From assembly GCF_014334115.1 (NCBI RefSeq), contig NZ_CP060494.1, forward strand, positions 3,006,501 through 3,070,500: a stretch of 64,000 bases of DNA, in the 5' to 3' direction. The translations under genes were made by a program, and so were the position numbers. The stretch is from Sphingosinithalassobacter sp. CS137. Lineage in GTDB: Bacteria; Pseudomonadota; Alphaproteobacteria; Sphingomonadales; Sphingomonadaceae. Of this stretch, positions 8,905-18,598 are shown piece by piece. Within the stretch, counting starts at the first letter, position 1. Every line of letters starts with the position of its first letter. The notes beneath the pieces were generated by a model. That model did no database searches and was not told the DNA's origin. It worked only from the letters and a program-made list of their open reading frames with translations.

Positions 8905-8944
8905 GGGGTTCGACTTGCACAGCGACTGCGAGTAGACAGCCGCA

Positions 8945-10876
8945 ATGGCCGATCATCCCAAGACTCCGCTGCTCGACACGGTCAGCACGCCGGACGACCT
9001 TCGCAAGCTCGAACCCAACCAGCTCCGCCAGCTCGCCGACGAGCTTCGCCAGGAGATGATCTCCGCGGTCGGTGTCACCGGCGGGCATCTGGGATCGGGG
9101 CTCGGCGTCGTCGAGCTGACGGTGGCGATCCACTATATCTTCAACACCCCCGACGACCGGCTGATCTGGGACGTCGGGCATCAATGCTATCCGCACAAGA
9201 TTCTCACCGGCCGGCGCGATCGCATCCGCACGCTGCGCCAGGGCGGGGGCCTCTCCGGCTTCACCAAGCGCAGCGAGAGCGAATATGACCCGTTCGGCGC
9301 CGCGCACAGCTCGACTTCGATCTCGGCGGCGCTGGGCTTTGCCGTCGCCAACAAGCTGAACGACAAGCCCGGCAAGGCGATCGCGGTGATCGGCGACGGC
9401 GCGATGAGCGCCGGCATGGCCTATGAGGCGATGAACAACGCCGAGCAGGCGGGCAACCGGCTGGTCGTGATCCTGAACGACAACGACATGTCGATCGCGC
9501 CGCCCGTGGGCGGGCTTTCCGCCTATCTCGCGCGGCTGATCTCGTCGTCGGAATATATCGGGCTGCGGAGCCTGGCGAGCCGGATCACGCGCAAATTCTC
9601 GCGCCGCGTGCACAAGTCGCTCGGCAAGGCGGAAGAATATACGCGCGGCATGGTGACTGGCGGAACGCTGTTCGAGGAGCTGGGCTTCTATTATGTCGGC
9701 CCGATCGACGGCCACAATCTCGACCATCTGATCCCGGTGCTCGAGAATGTCCGCGACGCCGAGGAAGGCCCGATTCTGGTCCATGTCGTGACCAAGAAGG
9801 GTAGGGGCTATGCCCCGGCCGAAAACGCCGCCGACAAATATCATGGTGTGCAGAAGTTCGACGTGATCACCGGCGCCCAGGCCAAGGCGCCGCCGGGACC
9901 GCCGAGCTATCAGAATGTCTTCGGCGAGACGCTGGCGAAGCTGGCGGAGAAGGACGAGCGCATCTGCGCGATCACCGCGGCGATGCCGTCGGGCACCGGC
10001 GTCGACAAGTTCGCCAAGGCGCATCCGACCCGCGCGTTCGACGTCGGCATCGCCGAGCAGCATGCGGTGACCTTCGCCGCCGGGCTCGCCGCGCAAGGGA
10101 TGCGGCCGTTCTGCGCGATCTATTCGACCTTCCTGCAGCGCGCCTACGATCAGGTGGTCCATGACGTGGCGATCCAGAACCTGCCGGTGCGGTTCGCGAT
10201 CGATCGCGCCGGACTGGTCGGTGCCGACGGCGCGACCCACGCGGGCAGCTTCGACGTGACCTATCTGGCCACCTTGCCCAATTTCGTGGTGATGGCGCCG
10301 GCCGATGAGGCCGAGCTGGCGCACATGACCTATACCGCCGCCGAGCATGACAGCGGGCCGATCGCCGTGCGCTATCCGCGCGGCAGCGGCGTTGGCGTGG
10401 CGCTCCCCGAAACTCCCGAGCAGCTGCCGATCGGCAAGGGCCGGATCGTGCGCGAGGGCAAGAAAGTAGCGATCCTGTCGCTTGGCACGCGGCTGGCGGA
10501 GGCGCTCAAGGCGGCCGACGCGCTGGAGGCGAAGGGGCTGTCGGCGACGGTTGCCGACCTGCGCTTCGCCAAGCCGCTCGACGAGGAGCTGATCCGCCGG
10601 CTGCTGACCACGCACGAAGTGGCAGTGACGGTCGAGGAGGGCGCGGTCGGCGGGTTGGGTGCGCATGTGCTCACGATGGCCAGCGACCAGGGGCTGATCG
10701 ACGCCGGACTGAAGCTGCGGACAATGCGGCTGCCCGACATCTTCCAGGATCAGGACAAGCCGGAAAAACAATATGACGAGGCGCGGCTGAACGCCGAGCA
10801 CATCGTCGAGACGGTGCTGACCGCGCTGCGGCACAACACGGGCAGCGCCGAAGTGATCGAAGGCGCGCGGGCCTGA
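8945..10876 (+). CDS. dxs: 1-deoxy-D-xylulose-5-phosphate synthase
   Basis: Thiamine-diphosphate enzyme that joins pyruvate and glyceraldehyde 3-phosphate, the first step of the MEP isoprenoid pathway. 643 residues, full length. Visible: [36 protein letters not shown], the ThDP site [17 protein letters not shown] with NDNDMSI, and the catalytic Glu region [13 protein letters not shown]. Cytoplasmic. In sphingomonads this pathway also feeds carotenoids. The gene stands alone, with the convergent hydrolase gene 64 bp past its stop. Confidence 0.97.
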   Translation: MADHPKTPLLDTVSTPDDLRKLEPNQLRQLADELRQEMISAVGVTGGHLGSGLGVVELTVAIHYIFNTPDDRLIWDVGHQCYPHKILTGRRDRIRTLRQGGGLSGFTKRSESEYDPFGAAHSSTSISAALGFAVANKLNDKPGKAIAVIGDGAMSAGMAYEAMNNAEQAGNRLVVILNDNDMSIAPPVGGLSAYLARLISSSEYIGLRSLASRITRKFSRRVHKSLGKAEEYTRGMVTGGTLFEELGFYYVGPIDGHNLDHLIPVLENVRDAEEGPILVHVVTKKGRGYAPAENAADKYHGVQKFDVITGAQAKAPPGPPSYQNVFGETLAKLAEKDERICAITAAMPSGTGVDKFAKAHPTRAFDVGIAEQHAVTFAAGLAAQGMRPFCAIYSTFLQRAYDQVVHDVAIQNLPVRFAIDRAGLVGADGATHAGSFDVTYLATLPNFVVMAPADEAELAHMTYTAAEHDSGPIAVRYPRGSGVGVALPETPEQLPIGKGRIVREGKKVAILSLGTRLAEALKAADALEAKGLSATVADLRFAKPLDEELIRRLLTTHEVAVTVEEGAVGGLGAHVLTMASDQGLIDAGLKLRTMRLPDIFQDQDKPEKQYDEARLNAEHIVETVLTALRHNTGSAEVIEGARA

Positions 10877-10940
10877 TCGGCTGGGCGAGCGCGGCGGCGT
10901 ACCGTTCGCGCCAGCGCGCGGCGCCGCACAAGTGAGCGGC

Positions 10941-11906
10941 TCAGCCGAGAAGCCCGTGATGGCCCGCCCATCGCAGGAATAGTTCGGGCCAGTTCTCGAC
11001 CGGCTTGCCGCGGGCCAGCCGCAGGCCGAAGCCGTGGCCGCCTTCGGAAAAAAGGTGGGTGTCGACCGAGACGCCGGCTGCCTTGGCGGCAGAGCGCAGG
11101 CGGAGGCTGTTGTCGACCGGCACGACTGCGTCGTCTTCGGCATGGACGAGGAACAGCGGCGGCGTGGCGGCAGTGACTTGCCGGTCGGGCGAATGCTCTT
11201 CCTCCAGTATCGCGCCGGCGGTCGCTCCGATCAGGCGCTCGCGCGAGCCGGGATGGGCGATCGCCGGGTCCATGGAGATCACCGGATAGATCGGCGCAGC
11301 GAGTGCCGGACGGGCGCTCAGCGCGTCGTGGGTATCGACGGCCGAATAGACGCTCCGGCCGAAGCGGGTCGCCAGGTCGGCGCAAAGATGGCCGCCGGCG
11401 GAAAAGCCCAAGGCGGCCACTCGCGCCGGATCGAACGCATAGTCCGCCGCGCGGCCGCGGATCAGCCGCATCGCGCGCTGCGCGTCGGCGAGCGGCACGT
11501 TGCGTCCCCGGTCCCAGCCTTCGGCGGGAAGGCGGTAAAAGAGAACGAAAGCAGTCACACCGCGCTCGGCCAGCCAAGCGGCGAGTTCATGCCCCTCACG
11601 GTCGATCACCACGCGCTGATAGCCGCCGCCCGGCATGATGAGCACGGCGGCGCCGTTCGGTCGAACCGCGGGGAAGACGTCCAGATAGGGTGTGCGGATC
11701 CGATCGAGCGCCCGGTCGCGAAGCGCCGGATCGGTGCTCCGTTCCGTGATTCGCTCGGAGAGGAGGGCGGCAGCGCCCATGCCGGGCGCGGCGCCCGGCC
11801 ACAGCGCGATTCGCATGGCCGGGAGGGCGGCGGCGCGGGCAGCCCGCGGCGCGAGTGCCGCCGCGCCGGAAGCGGCCAGCAGCGTTCGTCTGGTAAGCGG
11901 TGTCAT
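10941..11906 (-). CDS. Exported alpha/beta hydrolase (esterase-like)
   Basis: 321 residues. A Tat-like signal (TRRTLLAASGAAAL) starts at the ATG at 11906. The catalytic set is visible: oxyanion stretch MPGGGYQ, nucleophile GFSAGGHL, acid HAEDDAVVP, and the His in EGGHGFGL. This layout fits the carbohydrate-esterase/BD-FAE branch of the fold (acetyl-xylan or feruloyl esterase-like enzymes). Likely periplasmic, acting on plant or polysaccharide esters. The substrate is inferred only from family resemblance. Confidence 0.85.
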   Translation of the reverse strand: MTPLTRRTLLAASGAAALAPRAARAAALPAMRIALWPGAAPGMGAAALLSERITERSTDPALRDRALDRIRTPYLDVFPAVRPNGAAVLIMPGGGYQRVVIDREGHELAAWLAERGVTAFVLFYRLPAEGWDRGRNVPLADAQRAMRLIRGRAADYAFDPARVAALGFSAGGHLCADLATRFGRSVYSAVDTHDALSARPALAAPIYPVISMDPAIAHPGSRERLIGATAGAILEEEHSPDRQVTAATPPLFLVHAEDDAVVPVDNSLRLRSAAKAAGVSVDTHLFSEGGHGFGLRLARGKPVENWPELFLRWAGHHGLLG

Positions 11907-12130
11907 CCGCCGAGACTGCGACGGAGGGCGAGGCATTGCAAGGCGGGGAGCTGCAATGCGGGGATGGCAAGGCGCGGGAGATGCGGGAGGGCCGCGCGAC
12001 GCTCTAGGGGGGACGCCGCTCGACCACACCCGCAGTTCCACTATAGGAACGATGGCCCGGTTCGCCCACTTCGGCTGCGCTGAGCCGGCCCTGCCTTGCG
12101 GCGGCCTGAGCGCGCGTGCAGGAGGCAAGC

Positions 12131-12862
12131 ATGGCCAAACAACGTGCCGATCAGATGCTCGTCGACCGCGGGCTCGCCGAAAGCCGGACCCGCGCGCAGG
12201 CGTTGATCATGGCGGGGCTGGTGTTTGCCGGCGACCGAAAGGTGGAGAAGGCGGGTCAGACGCTTGCGCCAGAGACCGTGCTCGACGTGCGCGGGCGCGA
12301 CCATCCCTGGGTGTCGCGTGGCGGGATCAAGCTGGCGCACGCGATCGACCATTTCGGCCTGGACCCCGCCGGCGCCGTGGCGATCGACGTCGGCTCCTCG
12401 ACCGGGGGGTTCACCGATGTGCTGCTGAGCCGGGGCGCGGCGCGCGTCTATGCAGTGGACAGTGGTACCAACCAGCTCGCCTGGAAGCTGCGTCAGGATT
12501 CGAGAGTGGTTGTCCATGAGCAGACCAGCGCCCGGATTCTCACCGATGCGCACGTGCCTGAGCCGGTCGACTGGATCGTCTGCGACGCGAGCTTCATCGC
12601 GCTTTCGAAGGTGCTCGAGGTGCCGCTGGGGTTCGCCCGGCCCGGCGCGCGGCTGGTCGCGCTCATCAAGCCGCAGTTCGAGGCAGGGCGCGACGAAGTG
12701 GGAAAGGGTGGGGTGGTCCGCGATCCCGCCGTGCATGCGCGGGTGTGCGATGCCGTCGCGCGGTGGCTCGGCGGGATCGGCTGGAATGTCGACGGGATCG
12801 TCCCGAGCCCGATCCAGGGTCCGGAAGGAAACATTGAGTTTCTGGTCGCCGCGCATCGCTGA
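12131..12862 (+). CDS. tlyA: TlyA-family rRNA (2'-O-ribose) methyltransferase
   Basis: 243 residues. An N-terminal S4 RNA-binding domain (RADQMLVDRGLAESRTRAQAL) is followed by an FtsJ-like SAM domain with AIDVGSSTGGFTDVLLSRGA, the linker WVSRGGIKLAHA, and LIKPQFEAGRDEVGKGG, which holds the catalytic Lys. TlyA enzymes methylate rRNA and some members have been reported as haemolysins. The start at 12131 has AGGAGG six nt upstream, which decides it over the frame from 12116. Confidence 0.92.
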   Translation: MAKQRADQMLVDRGLAESRTRAQALIMAGLVFAGDRKVEKAGQTLAPETVLDVRGRDHPWVSRGGIKLAHAIDHFGLDPAGAVAIDVGSSTGGFTDVLLSRGAARVYAVDSGTNQLAWKLRQDSRVVVHEQTSARILTDAHVPEPVDWIVCDASFIALSKVLEVPLGFARPGARLVALIKPQFEAGRDEVGKGGVVRDPAVHARVCDAVARWLGGIGWNVDGIVPSPIQGPEGNIEFLVAAHR

Positions 12863-12907
12863 TGGGTTGCCTTCGTTCTATCTGCGGAATAGCTGCGATT
12901 CATTCTC

Positions 12908-14008
12908 ATGAGACGGGCATTGGCATTTCTCGCGCTCGGCGCGCTCCTCACCGGGTGCGGCGATCAGGCGAATGGCGGCGCAGCCAAGGGTCGCGACGCG
13001 CCGCTCGTGCGCGCGTCGGCGGTGATGCCCGCGCGCTTCGTCGAGCGCATAGAGGCCGTGGGCACCGCGCGCGCCAACGAGCAGGTGACGCTCGCCGCGC
13101 CGGTGACCGAGCGGATCGTCCGGCTCAATTTCGATGACGGCGCCTATATCCGCCGGGGCCAGGTGGTGGCGGTGCTCGCCAGCAGCCAGGAAAGCGCGGA
13201 GCTTGCCGAAGCTGCCGCGCGCGAGCGCGAGGCGCGGCAGCAGCTCGATCGGCTGAGCGCGCTGCGCGAGCGGGGCTTCGCGACCAACAGCTCGGTCGAT
13301 TCGCAGACCGCGCTTGCCGCACAGGCGTCGGCACAGGCGTCGCAGGCGCGTGCCTCGATCGGCGATCGCGTCATCACCGCGCCCTTCTCCGGATGGGTGT
13401 CGCTGCGTACCATCTCGGCGGGCGCAGTGGTGAGCGCGGGAACCGAAATCGCGCAGATCAGCGATCTTTCGCGAATCAAGCTGGACTTCGCAGTCCCCGA
13501 GACGCTGTTGCCGCAGATCGCGCAGGGGCAGTCGATCGAGGCGCGCTCGGCGGCCTTTTCCGATCAGCCGTTCCGCGGCACGATCGCCAGCATCGATCCG
13601 GTACTCAATCCGCAGACCCGCGCGGCAACGGTTCGGGCGATCCTGCCAAATCCCGATCGCAAGCTGAAGCCGGGCATGCTGCTGACGGTCGACATCGAAT
13701 CCGCCGCGCGCACTGCGCTTGCCGTGCCGGAACTGGCTGTGATCGGCGATGGCGAGGATAGTTTCGTCTTCGTCGTGGAAGACGGCACTGCGCGGCGGGT
13801 GCAGGTCCGCACCGGGCTGCGCCAGAACGGCATGGTGGAGATTCGTGAAGGTCTCGCGCGCGGCCAGCGCGTAGTGACCGAGGGCGTGGTGAAGGTGACC
13901 GACGGGCGCGAAGTCCGACTTGCCGGGCCTGAAAACAGCGCGCCGCGCGAAGCGCCCGCGACCGCGCCGGGACCCGGTTCCGCGCTTCGGAACGAGAGCA
14001 CCGGCTGA
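12908..14008 (+). CDS. RND efflux periplasmic adaptor (membrane fusion protein)
   Basis: 366 residues. A lipoprotein signal (LGALLTGCG) anchors it to the inner membrane. The order is that of AcrA/MexE-type adaptors: lipoyl halves (VTLAAPVTERIVRL, GDRVITAPFSGWV), a helical hairpin (ESAELAEAAAREREARQQL), and a beta-barrel domain (KLDFAVPETLLPQIA). It overlaps the pump gene by one base (TGATG). It should bridge the pump at 14008-17109 to an outer-membrane channel, which is not encoded here. No specific regulator is adjacent. Confidence 0.93.
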   Translation: MRRALAFLALGALLTGCGDQANGGAAKGRDAPLVRASAVMPARFVERIEAVGTARANEQVTLAAPVTERIVRLNFDDGAYIRRGQVVAVLASSQESAELAEAAAREREARQQLDRLSALRERGFATNSSVDSQTALAAQASAQASQARASIGDRVITAPFSGWVSLRTISAGAVVSAGTEIAQISDLSRIKLDFAVPETLLPQIAQGQSIEARSAAFSDQPFRGTIASIDPVLNPQTRAATVRAILPNPDRKLKPGMLLTVDIESAARTALAVPELAVIGDGEDSFVFVVEDGTARRVQVRTGLRQNGMVEIREGLARGQRVVTEGVVKVTDGREVRLAGPENSAPREAPATAPGPGSALRNESTG

Positions 14009-17000
14009 TGCAGCTGTCGGACCTGTCCGTCCGCCGCCCCGTCTTCGCCGCGGTGCTGGCGATTCTGCTCGTCATCGTCGGCTTCGTCGCTTTCACCAGC
14101 CTTTCGGTTCGCGAATATCCCGATACCGATCCGCCGATCGTCTCGGTCGAGACCGCCTATACCGGTGCCGCGGCGAGCGTGATCGAAGCGCGCATCACCC
14201 AGCCGCTCGAGGAAGTGCTGTCGGGCATCGAGGGCATCCAGACGATCACCTCGCGCTCGACCGATGGCGAATCGGATATCTCGATCGAGTTCAGCCCCGG
14301 CCGCGATGTCGATGCCGCGGCAAACGACGTGCGCGACCGGATCGGCGGGGTCGCCGACAACCTGCCCGAGGAAGCGCTCGCGCCCGAGGTGCGCAAGGTC
14401 GACGCCGATGCCTCGCCGATCATGTTCATCACCATCGCCCGGCCGGGCTGGACTCCGCTCCAGCTTTCCGACTGGGTGGACCGCAATCTGGTTGACCGCT
14501 TCTCGACGATCGACGGCGTGGCGCGTGTTTTCGTGGGCGGCGATCAGCGGCCGTCGATGCGCGTCTGGCTTCAGCCCGAGCGGCTTGCCGCCTTCCAACT
14601 GACGCCGGGTGACATCGAAAGCGCGCTGCGCAGCCAGAACGTCGAGCTGCCCGCCGGCCGAATCGAATCGCAGCAGCAGAACGTCACTTTGCGTGTCGAC
14701 CGCCAGTTCCAGTCGGCGGACAGCTTCGCGCAGCTCGTCGTCGGCCGCGGACCCGACGGCTATCTCGTGCGGCTGGGCGATATCGCCCGGGTGGAGGAAG
14801 GCGCGGAGAATCCCTACACGCGCTTCCGGCTGAACGGCGATCCCGGCGTCGGCCTCGGCATCGTGCGACAGTCGGGTGCGAACACGCTCGCGGTCGCGCA
14901 GGCCGCGAAGGAGCGGATGGAGGAAATCCGCCCCGAGCTGCCCGAAGGCATGGTGATGATGGTCGGGTCGGACGATTCGCTCTTCATCGACCGCGCGATC
15001 GAGAAGGTGTGGCACACGCTCGCCGAGGCGGCGCTGCTCGTGGTGCTGGTCATCTTCCTGTTCCTCGGGTCGTGGCGGGCGACGCTGATCCCGGCGGTGA
15101 CGGTGCCGATCTGCCTGCTCGGCAGCTTTGCGGTGCTGTGGCTGTTCGGCTTCTCGATCAATCTGCTGACCTTGCTCGCGCTCGTGCTGTCGATCGGCCT
15201 GGTCGTCGACGATGCGATCGTGGTGCTCGAGAACGTCTATCATCGGATCGAAGAAGGCGAGCCGCCGCTTGTCGCTGCCTTCAAGGGCACGCGGCAGGTG
15301 GGCTTCGCGATCATCTCGACCACGCTGGTCGTCTGCGCCGTGTTCGTCCCGGTGTGCTTTCTGGCGGGTCAGACGGGGCTGCTTTTTCGGGAGCTGGCGG
15401 TAGCGATGATCGCCGCGATCGCCTTTTCCGGGTTTCTGGCGCTGAGCCTCACGCCGATGCTCTGTTCCAAGCTGCTGCGGCGCGAGAGCCGGGGGCGGAT
15501 CACCGGTTGGGTGGACGATCGTTTCCGTGCGCTCGAGCGGTTCTACGCAAGGCAGCTCGACCGGACGCTCCGCAAGCCGCTGCTGCCGTTGCTGCTGGTC
15601 GGATTGTTCCTGACCGCAGCGGGCCTCGCCTTCACCACATTGGAATCCGAGCTGGTGCCCGCCGAGGATCAGGGCGGCATGTTCGCCAGTCTTTCGGCGC
15701 CGGAGGGGACCGGCTTCGACCAGATGGACCGCTATGTCCTCGACGCGCAGGAGAAGCTGCTGCCGCTGCTCGAGGAAGGCGCCGTGCGCAGCATCATCGC
15801 GCGCACTCCGGGAGGCTTCGGCGCCAGCGACGATTTCAACAGCGGCATGTTCATCATCTTCCTGGAAAACTGGGAGGATCGCGATGCGACCACGCAGGAA
15901 GTGGCGGAGGAGGTGAACGCGATCCTCCAGACGCTGCCGGCGGTGCGCGGCAATGCCCAGGTCCGTTCGGCGCTCGGGCGCGGACGCGGCCAGCCGATCA
16001 ACTTCGTGCTCGCGGGCAACAGCTATGAGGATCTCGCCCGCGCGCGCGACCGCATCCTGGCCGCCGCGGCGGAGAACCCCGGCATCGTCAACCTCGACAG
16101 CGACTATAAGGAAACCAAGCCGCAGCTGCGCGTGGATGTGAATACCACGCGGGCAGGCGATCTGGGCGTTTCGGTCGAGGCAGTGAGCCAGGCGCTGCAG
16201 ACGCTGCTCGGCAGCCGCCGCGTCTCCACCTATGTCGATCGCGGCGAGGAATATCGCGTGATCGTGCAGGCCGAGGACCAGAGCCGCGCCGCGCTCTCCG
16301 ACCTCGCCTCGATCTACGTTCGCGCGCGCGACGGCAGTCTCGTGCCGCTGTCGAACCTCGTCACTACGCGCGAGGTGGCCGGGCCGCGTGACCTCGGCCG
16401 CTACAACAAGCTGCGCGCGATCACGCTGTCGGGCGGGCTGGCGCCGGGCTATTCGCTGGGCGAGGCGCTGACCTTCCTCGAGGAACAGGCGCGGGCGGCA
16501 CCCGAAGTAACTGCGGTGGGCTATCGCGGCGAAAGCCAGGCGTTCATCGAGACGGGCGGGTCGATCCTGCTCGTGTTCGGCATCACGATCCTGATCGTCT
16601 ATCTGGTGCTCGCCGCGCAGTTCGAGAGCTTCGTGCATCCCGCCGTCATCATCACCACCGTGCCGCTGGCAGTCGCGGGCGGGCTGATCGGGCTGGCGGT
16701 GTTCGGCCAGTCGCTCAATCTCTACAGCCAGATCGGGATCGTCATGCTGGTCGGCCTGGCCGCCAAGAACGGCATCCTGATCGTCGAATTCGCTAACCAG
16801 CTGCGCGACGAGGGGCTGGAGATCGCCGACGCGATCCGCCAGGCCTCCAGTCGGCGCCTGCGCGCGATCCTGATGACCTCGATCGCCACCGTGGCCGGCG
16901 CGGTGCCGCTGGTCGCTTCCGGCGGTGCGGGTGGCGCGGCGCGGGCGGCGATCGGCGTCGTGATCATTTCCGGCGTGACGCTCGCTACGTTGATCACGCT

Positions 17001-17109
17001 TTTCCTAATCCCGATTCTGTATAGTAGGCTGGCACGCCGCACCCGCTCGCCGCAGGCGGTGAGCCGGGAACTCGATGCCGCGCTCGGGGGGGCGCAGCCG
17101 GCGGAGTAG
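14008..17109 (+). CDS. RND multidrug efflux pump, inner-membrane component
   Basis: 1033 residues, the normal size of HAE1-family (AcrB/MexF-like) pumps. Starts LSVRRPVFAAVLAILLVIVG, with twelve hydrophobic segments in two sets of six separated by two large periplasmic loops. The proton-relay motif in TM4 reads GLVVDDAIVVLENVYH with the Asp pair present, and the second half carries MLVGLAAKNGILIVEFAN. A proton-driven exporter of drugs, detergents or solvents; the substrate range cannot be read from sequence. Second gene of the pair with the adaptor. Confidence 0.95.
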   Translation: MQLSDLSVRRPVFAAVLAILLVIVGFVAFTSLSVREYPDTDPPIVSVETAYTGAAASVIEARITQPLEEVLSGIEGIQTITSRSTDGESDISIEFSPGRDVDAAANDVRDRIGGVADNLPEEALAPEVRKVDADASPIMFITIARPGWTPLQLSDWVDRNLVDRFSTIDGVARVFVGGDQRPSMRVWLQPERLAAFQLTPGDIESALRSQNVELPAGRIESQQQNVTLRVDRQFQSADSFAQLVVGRGPDGYLVRLGDIARVEEGAENPYTRFRLNGDPGVGLGIVRQSGANTLAVAQAAKERMEEIRPELPEGMVMMVGSDDSLFIDRAIEKVWHTLAEAALLVVLVIFLFLGSWRATLIPAVTVPICLLGSFAVLWLFGFSINLLTLLALVLSIGLVVDDAIVVLENVYHRIEEGEPPLVAAFKGTRQVGFAIISTTLVVCAVFVPVCFLAGQTGLLFRELAVAMIAAIAFSGFLALSLTPMLCSKLLRRESRGRITGWVDDRFRALERFYARQLDRTLRKPLLPLLLVGLFLTAAGLAFTTLESELVPAEDQGGMFASLSAPEGTGFDQMDRYVLDAQEKLLPLLEEGAVRSIIARTPGGFGASDDFNSGMFIIFLENWEDRDATTQEVAEEVNAILQTLPAVRGNAQVRSALGRGRGQPINFVLAGNSYEDLARARDRILAAAAENPGIVNLDSDYKETKPQLRVDVNTTRAGDLGVSVEAVSQALQTLLGSRRVSTYVDRGEEYRVIVQAEDQSRAALSDLASIYVRARDGSLVPLSNLVTTREVAGPRDLGRYNKLRAITLSGGLAPGYSLGEALTFLEEQARAAPEVTAVGYRGESQAFIETGGSILLVFGITILIVYLVLAAQFESFVHPAVIITTVPLAVAGGLIGLAVFGQSLNLYSQIGIVMLVGLAAKNGILIVEFANQLRDEGLEIADAIRQASSRRLRAILMTSIATVAGAVPLVASGGAGGAARAAIGVVIISGVTLATLITLFLIPILYSRLARRTRSPQAVSRELDAALGGAQPAE

Positions 17110-17122
17110 GGAGGGACAGTCG

Positions 17123-17677
17123 TTGAGGGAAATCGCGTCGAAAAGTCAGCTCAGGCTCGCCTATCTGCGTTGGGCGATCGTAACCGTGCCGTTCATTCTG
17201 CTGCTCGGCTTCACGTCGGCCCGGCTCGTGCCGAGCGGTTCGGACAATCTTTGGTTCGCGCGGCTGGTGAAGCCGGAGATCATGCCCCCCGAATGGGCGT
17301 TTCCGGTTGCCTGGACGATCATCTACATCCTGCTGGGGCTGGCGCTGGCGATGATCATCAATGCGCGCGGATCGCGGCTGCGCGGCCCGGCGCTCGTGCT
17401 TTTCGCGGTCCAGATGGCAGTGAACCTGGTGTGGACGCCGCTGTTCTTCGGCATGCATCAGGTGGTGGCATCGCTGGTGGTGATCGGGGTTCTGTTCGTG
17501 CTGGTGCTTGCCACCATCGTGGTTTTCGGCCGGATTCGTACGGGCGCGGCGTTGCTGCTGCTGCCCTATCTCGCCTGGCTCGGCTTCGCCTTCGTCCTGC
17601 TCTGGCAGATCCACGGGCTCAATCCGAACGCGGCAACCCTTGTGCCATCGACCTCGACTGACCAAATTCAGATCTGA
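17123..17677 (+). CDS. tspO: TspO/MBR family membrane protein
   Basis: 184 residues with five hydrophobic segments. Signatures: LWFARLVKPEIMPPEWAFPVAWTI in loop 1 and VNLVWTPLFF. TspO proteins bind porphyrins and influence tetrapyrrole and stress metabolism. A TTG start at 17123 is favoured because GGAGGGA lies about 8 nt upstream. The in-frame ATG at 17075 lies inside the pump gene with no site. It follows the pump gene by 13 bp and may share its transcript. Confidence 0.85.
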   Translation: MREIASKSQLRLAYLRWAIVTVPFILLLGFTSARLVPSGSDNLWFARLVKPEIMPPEWAFPVAWTIIYILLGLALAMIINARGSRLRGPALVLFAVQMAVNLVWTPLFFGMHQVVASLVVIGVLFVLVLATIVVFGRIRTGAALLLLPYLAWLGFAFVLLWQIHGLNPNAATLVPSTSTDQIQI

Positions 17678-17703
17678 AGATCAGCGATCGCAAGGACCGA
17701 CCA

Positions 17704-17994
17704 ATGCAAACCGAGAACCGCCTGTTCGACGATTTCGTCAAGTTCGTGAATGGAGCCGCGGGCACCATGGCGGGCATGGCGCGCGAAGGCGAAGCCACTG
17801 CGCGCGAGCGCGCGCGCGAGTGGATCGGCGGACTCGATTTCGTGAGCCGCGACGAATTCGAAGCAGTCAAGCAGATGGCCGCCGCGGCGCGTGACGAGGC
17901 CGATGCGCTGAAGGCGCGCATCGCCGAGCTCGAGGCGAAGCTGGCCGCCACGCCGGCGGCGGCACGCGCCAAGAAGTCGACGGGGCAGGCCTGA
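17704..17994 (+). CDS. ubiK: Ubiquinone biosynthesis accessory factor UbiK (YqiC/BMFP family)
   Basis: 96 residues. It starts with an amphipathic stretch (LFDDFVKFVNGAAGT) and has a C-terminal coiled coil (EADALKARIAELEAKLAA), the layout of the BMFP/UbiK family. In enterobacteria UbiK assists aerobic ubiquinone synthesis together with UbiJ. The motif FVSRDEFEAVKQMA matches the conserved linker of the family. Follows tspO by 26 bp. Confidence 0.85.
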   Translation: MQTENRLFDDFVKFVNGAAGTMAGMAREGEATARERAREWIGGLDFVSRDEFEAVKQMAAAARDEADALKARIAELEAKLAATPAAARAKKSTGQA

Positions 17995-18097
17995 TCCAGC
18001 TTGTCCACAGTTTTTCGACAGGGTTGCCCACGCTGCGCTTGTCCCGCGCCGGAGCGGTTGGCAGGGTTCGGCCGATGATGGCCGGCCGGAGAATCTG

Positions 18098-18598
18098 ATG
18101 CTCGACGAAGCCGAGTTCGACCGCGACGACGCGGCCCCGATCGACATGCTCGAAACCTATTTCGCCGCCCATGGCTGGAGCCATGAGCGCGAGGACGACG
18201 AGATCGTCGCGAAGGTAAAGGGCAGCTGGACCGAATATGAGCTGCGTGCGATCTGGCGCGAGGAGGACGGCGTTCTCCAGTTCCTCGCCTTTCCCGACAT
18301 CCGGGTCGCCGACGAACGGCGCGTCGCGCTGTACGAGACGGTGGGGCTGGTCAACGAGCAGCTCTGGATTGGTCATTTCGAGCTGTGGTCGCAAAGCGGC
18401 ATTCTGCTGTTTCGCCACGCCGCGATGATCGACGGCGGCGACGGCACGTTGACGCTGGCCCAGGCCGAGCTGCTGGTGGAAAGCGCGATCGACGAGTGCG
18501 AGCGCTTCTATCCCGTGTTCCAGTTCGTGCTGTGGGGCGGAAAGACGCCGCAGGACGCACTCGCCGCGGCACTCATCGAAACCCAGGGAGAAGCCTGA
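18098..18598 (+). CDS. YbjN domain-containing protein
   Basis: 166 residues, no signal peptide or membrane segment. The YbjN (type III secretion chaperone-like) fold is suggested by DMLETYFAAHGWSHERE, LQFLAFPDIRV and LVNEQLWIGHFELW. Molecular function is unknown. Its stop overlaps the probable start of proC, an arrangement that couples the two genes. Confidence 0.85.
   Translation: MLDEAEFDRDDAAPIDMLETYFAAHGWSHEREDDEIVAKVKGSWTEYELRAIWREEDGVLQFLAFPDIRVADERRVALYETVGLVNEQLWIGHFELWSQSGILLFRHAAMIDGGDGTLTLAQAELLVESAIDECERFYPVFQFVLWGGKTPQDALAAALIETQGEA

Noticed and set aside
13564..16638. 1024-codon minus-strand frame opposite the RND pump
   Set aside because: Shadow of the pump gene; no recognisable domain.
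18001..18009. TTGTCCACA, one base from a DnaA box
   Set aside because: Single site with no cluster, AT-rich element or replication gene nearby.
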